A stretch of DNA of 29,308 nt from a virus, in the IMG/VR virus record IMGVR_UViG_3300025671_000358, positions 1-29,308 of that record; one strand, written 5' to 3'. The notes under the pieces are model-generated. The model ran no database searches. It had not been told where the DNA came from and saw only the letters and a program-made list of their open reading frames with translations. How positions within the stretch are numbered: the first letter of the stretch is position 1; each line of letters begins with the position of its first letter. The position numbers were made by a program, and so were the translations under genes. Below are positions 9,096 through 17,379 of the stretch, one piece after another.

Positions 9096-9418
9096 TAGAT
9101 TTTCTTATCTGTTACCTTTAAATATTTATTGTCTGGATCATTTAAGAAACGAGCAAAAGCTACACGATCTTGAACTTTGCCTGTCTTAGAGATAATCCCT
9201 GTTTTTTGCATATTATAAAATACTGTTAAAGGAATACTTGCAACATACTTAAAATCTTTATGTTTGTTGATGTCGTGTTTTTGTAATTCCTTATTACGAT
9301 CTATAATCGGTTTTGCATCAATCTTATCCTCGATGTAATATTTATCCGCAGCTTCATCAATATAGAAGTTACTTTCAATCACATCACCAGGATTGGATAG
9401 TTTTAATTTTTTAGCCAT
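9095..9418 (-). CDS. Hypothetical virion-block protein (107 aa)
   Basis: Not assigned to a family. It is a charged, Lys/Asp-rich protein ('DEAADKYYIEDKIDAKPIID', 'ELQKHDINKHKDFKYVASIP') ending in 'VAFARFLNDPDNKYLKVTDK'. It overlaps the adaptor gene by one base and the upstream 64-residue gene by 8 bases, so it is part of the same translational chain. Its place between the major capsid protein and the adaptor is where small head-completion proteins often lie, but nothing in the sequence proves that role. Confidence 0.6.
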   Translation of the reverse strand: MAKKLKLSNPGDVIESNFYIDEAADKYYIEDKIDAKPIIDRNKELQKHDINKHKDFKYVASIPLTVFYNMQKTGIISKTGKVQDRVAFARFLNDPDNKYLKVTDKKI

Positions 9419-9605
9419 TGATTGCTTTGTTAATCATATCTTGAATAGCGTCTTTTTGATTACCTTTAGTTTTCATCATTCTATTAGCTTTAGGCATATC
9501 TCTTTTGCTAATCTTGGCTTTACCGCCAGTGTGTGGGCCATCTTGCATTACAGCAGATTTCTTCGAACCTTTTTTGTAAGATGCACCTTTATCAAATACT
9601 TTCAT
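9411..9605 (-). CDS. Small basic protein downstream of capsid gene (64 aa)
   Basis: A 64-residue, strongly basic protein ('KGASYKKGSKKSAVMQDGPH', 'KISKRDMPKANRMMKTKGNQ'). It has a good AAAGGAG ribosome site upstream of the ATG and follows the hairpin after the capsid gene. The basic, disordered-looking composition fits nucleic-acid or capsid-interior contact. No family recognised. Confidence 0.55.
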   Translation of the reverse strand: MKVFDKGASYKKGSKKSAVMQDGPHTGGKAKISKRDMPKANRMMKTKGNQKDAIQDMINKAING

Positions 9606-9626
9606 TGTTGCTCCTTTGTTTTTAGT

Positions 9627-9652
9627 AGGGTGGGGGAAAATCCCCCTACCCT
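9627..9652 (-). terminator. Strong GC-rich hairpin after the major capsid gene
   Basis: In an AT-rich genome this short gap holds AGGGTGGGGG, loop AAAAT, then CCCCCTACCCT: ten base pairs with one bulged base (9647). It sits between the capsid stop (9671) and the next start (9605). There is no U-run after it in the leftward transcript, so it is probably a partial terminator or an RNA-stability/processing hairpin that sets capsid mRNA above its neighbours. Confidence 0.6.
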
Positions 9653-9670
9653 TTGATTATACTATATAAC

Positions 9671-10630
9671 TTATGAAGTTGTACAGTCAGCTACAAGTCC
9701 AGAAGAGTCAGCATTTCTAGCAACAAGAGTGTACTCAGCTAAGAGTAGTCTCTTATCGTTATCACCAGAAGATGCTAAGTCTTTTGTCTGGAAAGGGCGA
9801 AGGAAAGCACACTCGAACATGTCGGATTGCAATACAAACGCATCTCTTTCTCTTTGGAATCGGTTAGGCACTACGCTTAACTCACCAAAGTCTGATACAT
9901 AAATATCAGCAGTAGCAACGATAGTTCTATCTTCCACGTTCTTGTACTTAGTAGCAGAACCTGTGAAGCCTGAGAACTTCTGTTTGTTGAATGGGCCAAC
10001 CATAATCATATCTGGATCGCCACCATCTTGATAACACTCAAGAATTACTGCCTTCAGATTATCTTCTGAGAAAGCAACAAGTGTATCAGCATCAGTAGCA
10101 GTATCAGATCCGTCACCTGTAGGATCAGCACCAGCTGTTGATGAACCCGCAGAACGGACTGCGTTAGTTAACCATGAAGGTAAACCAGCAAGAGTTCTTG
10201 CAGTTGAAGCGTTACCAGCAGAAGCAGCTTGGTTGTTAGTTAAGATTGACTCCATGTCTCTCTTTAACTCTTTACCCATTTTTGCTAGTTGGTATGCTAG
10301 TTCGTCATTTCGACCTGCTGAGTTAACAGCACTGTTTGTTCCAGATACAACAACTGTCTTTCTTGAAATCTGACAGTAGTTTTGTACTCTGGTTGTAGCA
10401 GCTCTTGAATCAAAAGATGCAACATCGTCACCTTCGACTTGTGCGTTAGATGTTGATGCAGCAGCTAGTGAATCTTTCTGCCATTCGTGTTTTACTTGAT
10501 CCGCAGTTCCTTTAGCAATGTTAGTCATAAAAGGAGTCTCAGTAGGACTGATTGAATAAATTACATCCTCGAGATCTTCTCTTATACCAACTCTGTTATG
10601 GGCGGACACTGTATTTGTAGGTACAGCCAT
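9671..10630 (-). CDS. Major capsid protein (SU10-like, HK97 fold)
   Basis: The 319-residue protein starts MAVPTNTVSAHNRVGIREDL and continues 'EDVIYSISPTETPFMTNIAK', 'VKHEWQKDSLAAASTSNAQV', 'EGDD', 'RVQNYCQISRKTVVVSGTN', 'ELAYQLAKMGKELKRDMESI' and 'RTLAGLPSWL'. This sequence order is the signature of the SU10-type major head protein family, an HK97-fold capsid protein. Length agrees with the family. It follows the scaffold gene, has an AGGAG-type site upstream, and is followed by a strong hairpin, as often found after highly expressed capsid genes. Hundreds of copies would form the icosahedral shell. Confidence 0.9.
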   Translation of the reverse strand: MAVPTNTVSAHNRVGIREDLEDVIYSISPTETPFMTNIAKGTADQVKHEWQKDSLAAASTSNAQVEGDDVASFDSRAATTRVQNYCQISRKTVVVSGTNSAVNSAGRNDELAYQLAKMGKELKRDMESILTNNQAASAGNASTARTLAGLPSWLTNAVRSAGSSTAGADPTGDGSDTATDADTLVAFSEDNLKAVILECYQDGGDPDMIMVGPFNKQKFSGFTGSATKYKNVEDRTIVATADIYVSDFGELSVVPNRFQRERDAFVLQSDMFECAFLRPFQTKDLASSGDNDKRLLLAEYTLVARNADSSGLVADCTTS

Positions 10631-10653
10631 TTTAGTCTCCTTTATTTAGTTGT

Positions 10654-11658
10654 TTATAAGAATTGCTTTAAAACATTAGCAGCATCTCTCATCGATCCTG
10701 TTTGTTTTAAGCGAGATTTTAACGACTTGGCTTGTTGACTGTCTTTGTTGATTGTCTTTTGTGTTCCACTACGTACCATCTTCGGTACAGGTTTGGACTG
10801 TTTCGCAGAGATTTTTGAGTTCATCATCTTATCATAAAGCATCGCTTTCTTGGCAATCACGAATGATCGATGATCTACCATCATGTTCAACTCTTGATCT
10901 GAGTAGCCTTCTTTTTTAAGATAACTCGTCATATCTTTGCGTAAGCCTTCACCTTTAACAGGATCAACATATTCAGGCTCTTTTTCAGCAAGCAGTTTTT
11001 TTTGTTGTTCCAAGTATTGATTGAATACTTTGGTCTGCTCTTGCTGTTGCTCTTGAATAGCACGTTGACGTTCTGCCTTAATGGTTTCTAACGCTTTGGA
11101 TTTATTCTCAACTTCAATCTTTTTGCGATGATATTCATCGGGATCAGTTTCATATAACTTTGCCCAATCAATGTTCGCATCAGGTTTCATTGAGTTTTCA
11201 ATCTCACTTAGACGTGTCGCATAGTCTTGTCGTAATTTTGCCACCGCATCAGACTCGGACTTCGCTCTGTTGACTTCCTCTTCTAAGAGTCGTCTTTCAT
11301 CAGCTAGTTCCATTGTCTTTCTTCGATAGTCTGCATCTCGTTGATAACCAGACATGAGTTCATCAAGGGTAACTTCAACAGGTTTGCCATTTACTTTGAT
11401 TTCGTATTTGGCTTCCTCTTCTTGTGCCTCTTCACTATAGTCCTCAGTTAGATCTTCGGATTGACTTTGTTCTTCAACTTCCCCAGTTTCTACTTCACTC
11501 TCGTTAGCCTCGTAAGGCTCGTCTTGTGTTGCTTCGACTGATTCTGTTGTCTGCTCTTGGCTCTCGTCTGTGGCGTTTAACAAGTTGGCAAATGCAGATT
11601 GTGCTTGATCTACAGTATTGTAGATAGGTTTAGATTCCCCATTGGGATTATCTATCAT
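10654..11658 (-). CDS. Capsid scaffolding protein
   Basis: The 334-residue protein has a very acidic Gln/Glu/Ser-rich N-terminal third ('ESEVETGEVEEQSQSEDLTE'), a short folded element around residues 85-115 ('YEIKVNGKPVEVTLDELMSG', 'YQRDADYRRKTME') and then a long coiled coil ('ADERRLLEEEVNRAKSESDA', 'AIQEQQQEQTKVFNQYLEQQ') and a basic C-terminus. The 'KVNGKxxxVTLDEL…GYxRxxDY…KT' block and the position directly before the major capsid gene are the standard features of podovirus scaffolding proteins. The basic tail is the usual capsid-binding end. It would be lost on maturation. Confidence 0.8.
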   Translation of the reverse strand: MIDNPNGESKPIYNTVDQAQSAFANLLNATDESQEQTTESVEATQDEPYEANESEVETGEVEEQSQSEDLTEDYSEEAQEEEAKYEIKVNGKPVEVTLDELMSGYQRDADYRRKTMELADERRLLEEEVNRAKSESDAVAKLRQDYATRLSEIENSMKPDANIDWAKLYETDPDEYHRKKIEVENKSKALETIKAERQRAIQEQQQEQTKVFNQYLEQQKKLLAEKEPEYVDPVKGEGLRKDMTSYLKKEGYSDQELNMMVDHRSFVIAKKAMLYDKMMNSKISAKQSKPVPKMVRSGTQKTINKDSQQAKSLKSRLKQTGSMRDAANVLKQFL

Positions 11659-11685
11659 GGTATAATTACCTTTCTTTTATGATTA

Positions 11686-11928
11686 TTATTTGAGTTGTTC
11701 AGAAGCTAGTTTTCCAGTTTCCATTTCTGAAATTAACATTGCTTCGAACTCATCGATAGCCTTGACTAGGAAGAATATTTTTTCACGACCTTCAACGTCT
11801 CTCAGGGGTGAGTTCTTCCATTCAGTGTCAAGTTTATTCCTGATTGCTTTCAAGGAATCTTGTAATAGAGGATTTTCTAAAATGTCTTTAGCTTGTTGTC
11901 CTCTAGAAATTTGTTTTTGTAAATCCAA
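11686..11928 (-). CDS. Small conserved head-module protein (80 aa), TTG start
   Basis: The 80-residue helical protein contains 'ISRGQQAKDILENPLLQDSL', 'DTEWKNSPLRDVEGREKIFF' and a C-terminal 'ETGKLASEQLK'. The pattern (RGxxAKxILENPLxxxxL… W..SP..D...RE) recurs in short proteins between portal and scaffold/capsid genes of podoviruses; role unknown. The start codon is TTG, directly after the stop of the upstream gene, with AAAGG seven bases before it. No ATG fits better, since the next methionine would remove most of the protein. Confidence 0.65.
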   Translation of the reverse strand: MDLQKQISRGQQAKDILENPLLQDSLKAIRNKLDTEWKNSPLRDVEGREKIFFLVKAIDEFEAMLISEMETGKLASEQLK

Positions 11929-12792
11929 TTATTTACCTTTTGTTGCTAGTTTTGTTCCAAGTTTTTTAGCGGCTTTTTCAGCTCTACTTTTTGCACTAGA
12001 ATAATCTCTACCTGGAGGGCCAGATGCTCCTGTACCTTTTTTAGGAGTTTTGTCACTTGATCCAAATGATATTGATATTTTAGGTTCTGGTAAAGTATAT
12101 CCAGGTCTAACGATACCTGTAGGAACAGAGGATTCCGCAGTCGGTTGGACTATTGGGCTAGGTTGTGTTGGTGAACCAAATGGATTAAAACCACCACCTT
12201 CAAATCTAGGAGTAGTAATAGTTTCTGTATAACTAGGCCCTAAACCAAGAGCATTTAATAATCCCATAACTGGAGAAAATTGCATCCCTTTTCTAAATAG
12301 ATCTCCTATAGTGCTTCCTATAGTTGGTTGATATTCATCTTGTGCTGCGAATCTCATTAATTCTGTATTGACAGTTGGTGTTCTGTATTCTCCATAAGGA
12401 ACATTAGGATCACCTTGTGCCATACCACCAGCCATTGGTAAATAAATATCACCATAGTATGGACTTTCAAAAGGTGTCGTATCTCCACCATCTCCACCAC
12501 CTCTATCAAACATAGTATCGGGTTGACAGACACCATCAATTAATTGATATCCAGGTGGGCAAGGATCAAAAGTTTCTTCAGGTGCTTCAGTAGTAGGAGT
12601 AGTCTCTAATTGAGGTAGAGGAAATCTTGCACCTTCAGGTAATTTACCAGCAGCAATCTGCTCTCTCCGAATATCATAAATAGGATTATAGTAAGGGCTA
12701 GGAGTATAGTCCATTGATTGATAAGGAGCATTATAAGCACCCTTTGTATATTGGTCAATTATTGCTTGGTATCTAGGATCGTTTCCTATCAT
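11929..12792 (-). CDS. Pro/Gly-rich hypothetical protein between portal and scaffold (287 aa)
   Basis: The protein is low in complexity and rich in Pro, Gly, Tyr and Thr. Residues 78-89 read 'CPPGYQLIDGVCQ', a small two-cysteine loop recalling the 'CPxGYxLxxGxC' units of EGF-like or phage Gly-rich proteins. The C-terminus is basic ('AKSRAEKAAKKLGTKLATKG'). It starts 4 bases inside the end of the portal gene (ATGA). No family is recognised; the likely disordered, tyrosine-rich make-up suggests a flexible virion or assembly protein, but this is inference. Confidence 0.55.
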   Translation of the reverse strand: MIGNDPRYQAIIDQYTKGAYNAPYQSMDYTPSPYYNPIYDIRREQIAAGKLPEGARFPLPQLETTPTTEAPEETFDPCPPGYQLIDGVCQPDTMFDRGGGDGGDTTPFESPYYGDIYLPMAGGMAQGDPNVPYGEYRTPTVNTELMRFAAQDEYQPTIGSTIGDLFRKGMQFSPVMGLLNALGLGPSYTETITTPRFEGGGFNPFGSPTQPSPIVQPTAESSVPTGIVRPGYTLPEPKISISFGSSDKTPKKGTGASGPPGRDYSSAKSRAEKAAKKLGTKLATKGK

Positions 12793-14780
12793 CTCATTCC
12801 TCTCTTAATTAAGGCTTCTTGTATGTCGCCTTCGTTTTTTATTTTTTCTCTTTCGATGTCAGCCATAATCTTTTCTCTCTTCAGAGCGATATCAGCTTCT
12901 AATTTTTGTTGTTGTAGTTGAATATTTGCCATTGCTTTTTGACGTTCTAATTCAAGTTCTTGCATTGCCACACCCACTAATGGATTTTGTTCTGGTTGTT
13001 TAGGTGGTGGTGGTGGTACGTTAGCAGGATTGATGAAGAACTGTTCTGGTGATTTATAACCCGCAACTTCGACAATCTTAGAAATAGTATTGTAGATTTT
13101 GTTTGCATCTACTAATGTACCCATTCCCCCCGCTTGAATTAATTTTTCTTGGATTGCTAATATCTGAGCCAAAGCAGCATATCGTTGTTCGGGATCAGCA
13201 TTACCTAATCCTACAGTAATCGTTAAGTCCATGTTAGATACCCATGAACGAGGATCAACAGGAATATATTTTCCTCTCAGTCTCACAATACGAGCAGCAT
13301 CTTGATACTTCACTACATTAGCATAGATCAGTTTAAACATATCTTTAACACCCGTCTCAGCAAAGACACGTGCAATCATTTCAATACGCTGGGTTGCAGC
13401 GTTCATTAAGGCTCTTGTTGAAGCAGCAGTGGTATGTGACTTTTGAATTAAGTCTGGATCTGCACCCATTTGTGTTCTACTAACACCAGTGCGTTGTTCT
13501 TTAATTTGATCGACTTTTTCCATCATGCTTAAACCTTGGTTTAAGAAGTTAGGAGTAGGAAAAGGTTGAACTGCATTAGGTGATTTGACACGAACAATAC
13601 CACCAGGTCGAGAAGTCAGTAAGTCGTCTAAGTTAACTTGTCCATCCGTTACAATAGTACGGGCATTGTTTTGTAAGTACATATTGTCGAGTGTTTGTCT
13701 TAACACTGTGGTTTTAATTAACTGTAAATCTGCTGTTAAATCAGTAAGGGATAAACCAAAGAATCGATGTGGCATCGGAATTGGAGTGAGAGTTGCAAAA
13801 GGAATGTGGTCGATTTCTTCGTTGTCTAAAATCTCATAACCTTGACCAGCCACTGTAATCTTTCTTAACTCAGCAACACCATCATCATCAGAATCCACTC
13901 GCATATAACATTCCGTCACCATGACCTCTTCCATTGTCGGATCGGCACTACTCTGTTCATAAGGAGCTTGATCGTCATAAATTCTTCTGGAAGTTTTTTC
14001 TTCGTTGTAAACTTGTTCATCAAACGCAGGTAAAGACATCACCACATCACGATCAAAACCTTCTCTTACTAATTGTGATCTTGTCTTAGTCACACGATGT
14101 CCAATGAAATCTGCTGTTTGTAAATCTTTTGCTTCTCTCGAGATGAGCATCTCTTCGGGGGGTACGTTTTCTATTTGAACTTTACCGACAGTCTTTTTTC
14201 TCTTGACTTCACAATCATAGAATATTTGTTGAGAGAGTTGGGGGTTGCCCATCTCATCCATGACTTCTTCTTCCATGATGTTTTCTGTTTTAGAAATTAA
14301 CTCTACTTCATCATTGGCAAGAAGAGATTGATATTCGATCTCTGTTAAATTTTCGTATGTTTCTTTTTTCTCTTCAATGGCTTCATTCCAAAAGACTTTG
14401 ATAAAACCATTTTTTTGAATAAGAGCATCTTTAAACCAAGTATGCAATGTCATAAAACCAGGATTATCTTTCATTAAGATATGGTTACAATAATCGGTAG
14501 CTTGTTCTGCTGTTTCGATATCTTCAGGGCCGACAGGTGTAAACTCAACAATCGATTCACCCGCAGTAAAAATTCTCATTAAAGAAGGCAGCACACTTTC
14601 AACAACTTCTAAGGTGTCTTGAGAAGTAACTTGAGATCGACCTTCGACTTCATTACCATAAGGTTCACCTAAGTAATATTCTAAAAACTTTCTTCTTTGT
14701 TCGGTAAGTTTGCCACCATAATATCCCAAAGAGTTATCGATCTCTTGGGAGATCATCGCTTTTAATTTAAATTCATCCAT
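12789..14780 (-). CDS. Portal protein (P22-type podovirus)
   Basis: This 663-residue protein has the typical portal opening 'RRKFLEYYLGEPYGNEVEGR', then 'SQVTSQDTLEVVESVLPSLM' and 'RIFTAGESIVEFTPVGPED'. Next come 'TWFKDALIQKNGFIKVFWNE', a central 'DHIPFATLTPIPMPHRFFGL' segment and 'LQLIKTTVLRQTLDNMYLQN', the helical crown/stem part. The C-terminus is a long charged coiled coil ('QQKLEADIALKREKIMADIE'), often seen in marine phage portals and likely lining the inner head. It lies directly after TerL. Twelve copies would form the DNA entry ring and bind the terminase. Confidence 0.9.
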   Translation of the reverse strand: MDEFKLKAMISQEIDNSLGYYGGKLTEQRRKFLEYYLGEPYGNEVEGRSQVTSQDTLEVVESVLPSLMRIFTAGESIVEFTPVGPEDIETAEQATDYCNHILMKDNPGFMTLHTWFKDALIQKNGFIKVFWNEAIEEKKETYENLTEIEYQSLLANDEVELISKTENIMEEEVMDEMGNPQLSQQIFYDCEVKRKKTVGKVQIENVPPEEMLISREAKDLQTADFIGHRVTKTRSQLVREGFDRDVVMSLPAFDEQVYNEEKTSRRIYDDQAPYEQSSADPTMEEVMVTECYMRVDSDDDGVAELRKITVAGQGYEILDNEEIDHIPFATLTPIPMPHRFFGLSLTDLTADLQLIKTTVLRQTLDNMYLQNNARTIVTDGQVNLDDLLTSRPGGIVRVKSPNAVQPFPTPNFLNQGLSMMEKVDQIKEQRTGVSRTQMGADPDLIQKSHTTAASTRALMNAATQRIEMIARVFAETGVKDMFKLIYANVVKYQDAARIVRLRGKYIPVDPRSWVSNMDLTITVGLGNADPEQRYAALAQILAIQEKLIQAGGMGTLVDANKIYNTISKIVEVAGYKSPEQFFINPANVPPPPPKQPEQNPLVGVAMQELELERQKAMANIQLQQQKLEADIALKREKIMADIEREKIKNEGDIQEALIKRGMR

Positions 14781-16033
14781 TATACAATTCCTATAGATTT
14801 ATATTCGATCTTTCTGCTCCATTGTTTTGTTTCGTTTAAACCGACTGCCATATAACGAAAAGCATCTGCTGCGTGAGATGTCCAATCGTGTTGCGGTCTG
14901 TTTTTTGTTTCACCTTTATCGTTTGTTGCCCATCGATATTGTCTCAAGGCATCTAATCCATCTTTTGTTGTTTCGTAATTAAAGTAACATCTAGATAATA
15001 TCATACGTACTGCATTAATTCCGTCATCCACCGACATTTTCGGTACAACGGATGTCGTCAATCCCAGTGATTGAGCTATCTCTAATCTTGATTTACCTGT
15101 TCCCAGTTCTCTCACAGAGGCATCGTGAGGGAAATAATGGGTATCGTAGTTATATCCCTTGTCTCTGATAATTGTTGCATAATATTCTAGACTTTCCCCA
15201 GAATCTTCAAAATAGTCAATAACGTGTATCGCATGGCCCTTCTGTTGAACGAACCAAATCGCTGTTTTATCAGCCATCCCCAAATCCCAAAAAGTATCAA
15301 CAGGTATAGTGCTATCATAAGGAATCTTCGTTACTCTACTTTCATCATCACATTTTGCTAATCCTTGAGAGTAAATCGCTCCTATGGCATTAGATTCAAA
15401 ACTACATTCATATTCTGCCTCATAGATCTCGGGTGGCATCATCTTCTTCGCTTCTTCTAGTTCGGAAGGCTTAATAATTCCTGTCTCAGAGGCTTTGTAA
15501 AGACCAGTAAACCACCCTTCGGTATGTTTACCATGATCGTATAACTGGTAAAAAGCATTATGTCCAGTGGGTGTACCAATCGCAATCATCCAACCTTCTC
15601 TATCCGATAAGGCAGGTCTAATCACTTCAGTCCAGATCTTCGGTGGCATTTGGGCCACCTCGTCTAGTATAACACCATCGATATAGAGTCCTTTCAAGGT
15701 ATTTGGTCTTTCACAACCTAATAACTGGATTCTTCCACCATTCGGTAAATCGGCCCTTAATTCGGTCTCGTGGTACTCCATATTCGGTAAGACAGAGGTA
15801 TAATACTTAAGATAATCCCAAGCGATTCTTTTCGCCATACTGTACGTAGGAGCAATATAATAATATCGAGGTCTTGGAAGTGGATTTTGTAAGCACTTCT
15901 TAATCAGTTCATTAATGGTGAGAACTGTCTTTCCAAATCTTCGATGACAGACTAAAACATTAAATCTTTGCATCCCCTGATGAATCTGCTGCTGCAGTTC
16001 ACGAGGCTTATACGGGATTGTTATTTTTTTCAC
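14780..16033 (-). CDS. terL: Terminase large subunit (ATPase and nuclease)
   Basis: The 417-residue protein packages DNA into the prohead. Visible motifs: an adenine-binding Q motif ('RELQQQIHQ', about residue 11), Walker A 'CHRRFGKT' (29-36), Walker B 'GVILDE' (120-125, with the catalytic Glu), a coupling-type 'AIGTPTG' segment, and the RNase H-like nuclease beginning with 'VDTFWDLGMADKTAIWFV' and ending with 'HDWTSHAADAFRYMA', which supplies the acidic metal-binding residues. Length is usual for the shorter podovirus TerL type. It overlaps the portal gene by one base and the small upstream gene by four. Confidence 0.93.
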   Translation of the reverse strand: MKKITIPYKPRELQQQIHQGMQRFNVLVCHRRFGKTVLTINELIKKCLQNPLPRPRYYYIAPTYSMAKRIAWDYLKYYTSVLPNMEYHETELRADLPNGGRIQLLGCERPNTLKGLYIDGVILDEVAQMPPKIWTEVIRPALSDREGWMIAIGTPTGHNAFYQLYDHGKHTEGWFTGLYKASETGIIKPSELEEAKKMMPPEIYEAEYECSFESNAIGAIYSQGLAKCDDESRVTKIPYDSTIPVDTFWDLGMADKTAIWFVQQKGHAIHVIDYFEDSGESLEYYATIIRDKGYNYDTHYFPHDASVRELGTGKSRLEIAQSLGLTTSVVPKMSVDDGINAVRMILSRCYFNYETTKDGLDALRQYRWATNDKGETKNRPQHDWTSHAADAFRYMAVGLNETKQWSRKIEYKSIGIV

Positions 16034-16191
16034 TTGGAATCTAGATAATCATTAATTCGGTCTATATCTCTTCCTTTGACCTGGCCTCTTCCTTTGGTAT
16101 CAGAGGTTGATTGTCTGAGGGCTACATCCTCAAAATAGTTCAAAATTGTTTTCTTCTTTTCTGTTTTCTTTGCTTGTTTCTTTTTTTTCAT
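16030..16191 (-). CDS. Small Lys-rich protein overlapping terL (53 aa)
   Basis: I chose the internal start MKKKKQAKKTEKKKT at 16191 because the longer reading from 16248 lacks a ribosome site and lies wholly on top of the zinc-finger gene. The 53-residue protein has a basic head and the segment 'TILNYFEDVALRQSTSDTKG' followed by 'RDIDRINDYLDSK'. It ends with an ATGA overlap into terL, which supports real translation. It also overlaps the upstream zinc-finger gene by 62 bases in another frame. Function unknown; too small to be the classical small terminase. Confidence 0.45.
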   Translation of the reverse strand: MKKKKQAKKTEKKKTILNYFEDVALRQSTSDTKGRGQVKGRDIDRINDYLDSK

Positions 16192-16333
16192 AATGTTTTC
16201 CACATACAAAATAGTATGCTCCTTTATCGTTGATACCAAAACTACCATATTGATCGCAAATATAACACCTTCGGTACTTGATTTGTTCTTCGTGACTCCA
16301 GTTAAAGACTTGGTGACTATTATATCGTTTCAA
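16130..16333 (-). CDS. Small zinc-finger-like protein, TTG start (67 aa)
   Basis: The core 'RRCYICDQYGSFGINDKGAY' followed by 'YFVCGKHYEKK' gives a C-x2-C … C-x2-H pattern, a likely single zinc-binding knuckle. The rest is Lys/Glu/Asn-rich. The start is TTG at 16333, just after a GGGGG stretch that may serve as ribosome site; there is no ATG alternative. It is the first gene of the leftward late block next to the long regulatory gap, a place where small transcription-modifying proteins can occur, but its function is not known. Confidence 0.55.
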   Translation of the reverse strand: MKRYNSHQVFNWSHEEQIKYRRCYICDQYGSFGINDKGAYYFVCGKHYEKKETSKENRKEENNFELF

Positions 16334-17036
16334 AATACCCCCAAAAATCCATTTTAAAGACCATACAGCTATATCTTACCAAAATCCGTAGAGAATTACT
16401 ACCCCCCTATTTTAGAACCCTTTATTATTTTGGGAAACCAAAAGCCGTAGAGAGTTGGTTTTGTGTTGAATTGGGATGTATATATATAAATATTTGTGGC
16501 GTGGGGGTGCTCTAGTTCTCTAAAATACTCAAATATATGGCTATATTAGTTATATAGCGGTAGGGTAGGGGAGATATTATATTGTTGCATAATATATCTT
16601 AGAAGAACTAGGCAAGATACCCCCCTACTATACTCTTAATTATTGTATATATAGGGCTATAAAAGGTTTTATTTCATTTCTTATATAGGTTTTATGTCTA
16701 AATTTGAGTTTTATATATAACCCTCAATAATATTAAGCAATATCAACCATTTTATCAGATACCTGGATTAAGATCTCAATCTATTTCTATCTATATCTCT
16801 ATTACTTCTCTATATGATTAATCTAATTGTATATTCTTTTATGGAGTAATTTGTAATATTTGGAATGGAACTAACAAAGACTATTTTGATAGTTCTTTCT
16901 ATATCTCTAATAAAAGATCTAGCCCCGCCAACAAGCTATTATTAATAGATAATTAGGTGCGACAGTTTGATACATTTTTTTATTTATTTTTTTTAAAAAT
17001 TATGGTTTAATCCTAATTGAAAGAGAGAAATAACAA
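16334..17036. promoter_or_regulatory. Gene-free divergent control region (~700 bp)
   Basis: No credible gene lies here. The region is very AT-rich with many TATATA-like stretches, so several promoters are possible on both strands, but I could not pick one with a good -35/-10 pair. It holds a 20-bp direct repeat (16378-16397 and 16437-16456), two copies of TACCCCCCTA (16400-16409 and 16618-16627), G-rich tracts near 16496-16507 and 16557-16572, a stem-loop GCTATAT/ATATAGC (16540-16546 with 16552-16558), and a distant inverted pair CTAGTTCT (16512) with AGAACTAG (16604). It separates the leftward late genes from the rightward small-gene block and is the best place for late promoters and their operators. 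Confidence 0.7.
16378..16456. repeat. Pair of 20-bp direct repeats, 59 bp apart
   Basis: The two copies are ACCAAAATCCGTAGAGAATT (16378-16397) and ACCAAAAGCCGTAGAGAGTT (16437-16456), identical at 18 of 20 positions. The distance is 59 bp, close to a whole number of helical turns plus a half. They lie on the terL side of the control region and are candidate binding sites for a phage transcription regulator. Confidence 0.65.
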
Positions 17037-17372
17037 ATGAGTAATACTACTAGATTTATTGCACTAGAAAAGATTAGTGATAATAAATACAAAACAAAGA
17101 ATAACGTTGTTTTTAATGTTGTTCAAAGCCCTGACAAATTAAATGTTCTTAGCTGGGAAAATTCTCCCGTTGTTGCTATGACATCTCAACCGCTCAATAG
17201 ATGCCGTATTACAGATATAGACGGGCTTTTATGTTTGGTAATAGATGATAAGAACTATGAAAATTGTAATTATAATCGTAGTTTGTTATCTAATCATTAT
17301 TCTGATGAAATGATTATTCAACAAGATCATTTATTAAATGAGGCGTTAAAACCAGATTTATTAAATTTATAA
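17037..17372 (+). CDS. Hypothetical early-block protein (111 aa)
   Basis: First gene of the rightward small-gene block. The protein is Asn-rich and soluble ('ISDNKYKTKNNVVFNVVQSP', 'GLLCLVIDDKNYENCNYNRS'), with a mixed alpha/beta look and a hydrophobic 'SPVVAMTSQPLNRCRITDI' middle. Not recognised. It is preceded by the leader GAGAGAAATAACAA directly before the ATG, a sequence almost identical to that before the 17444 and 18502 genes, and by an imperfect hairpin (AATTATGG/CCTAATT). It is followed seven bases later by the first two-hairpin RNA element. Confidence 0.6.
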   Translation: MSNTTRFIALEKISDNKYKTKNNVVFNVVQSPDKLNVLSWENSPVVAMTSQPLNRCRITDIDGLLCLVIDDKNYENCNYNRSLLSNHYSDEMIIQQDHLLNEALKPDLLNL

Positions 17373-17379
17373 GTTTAAA

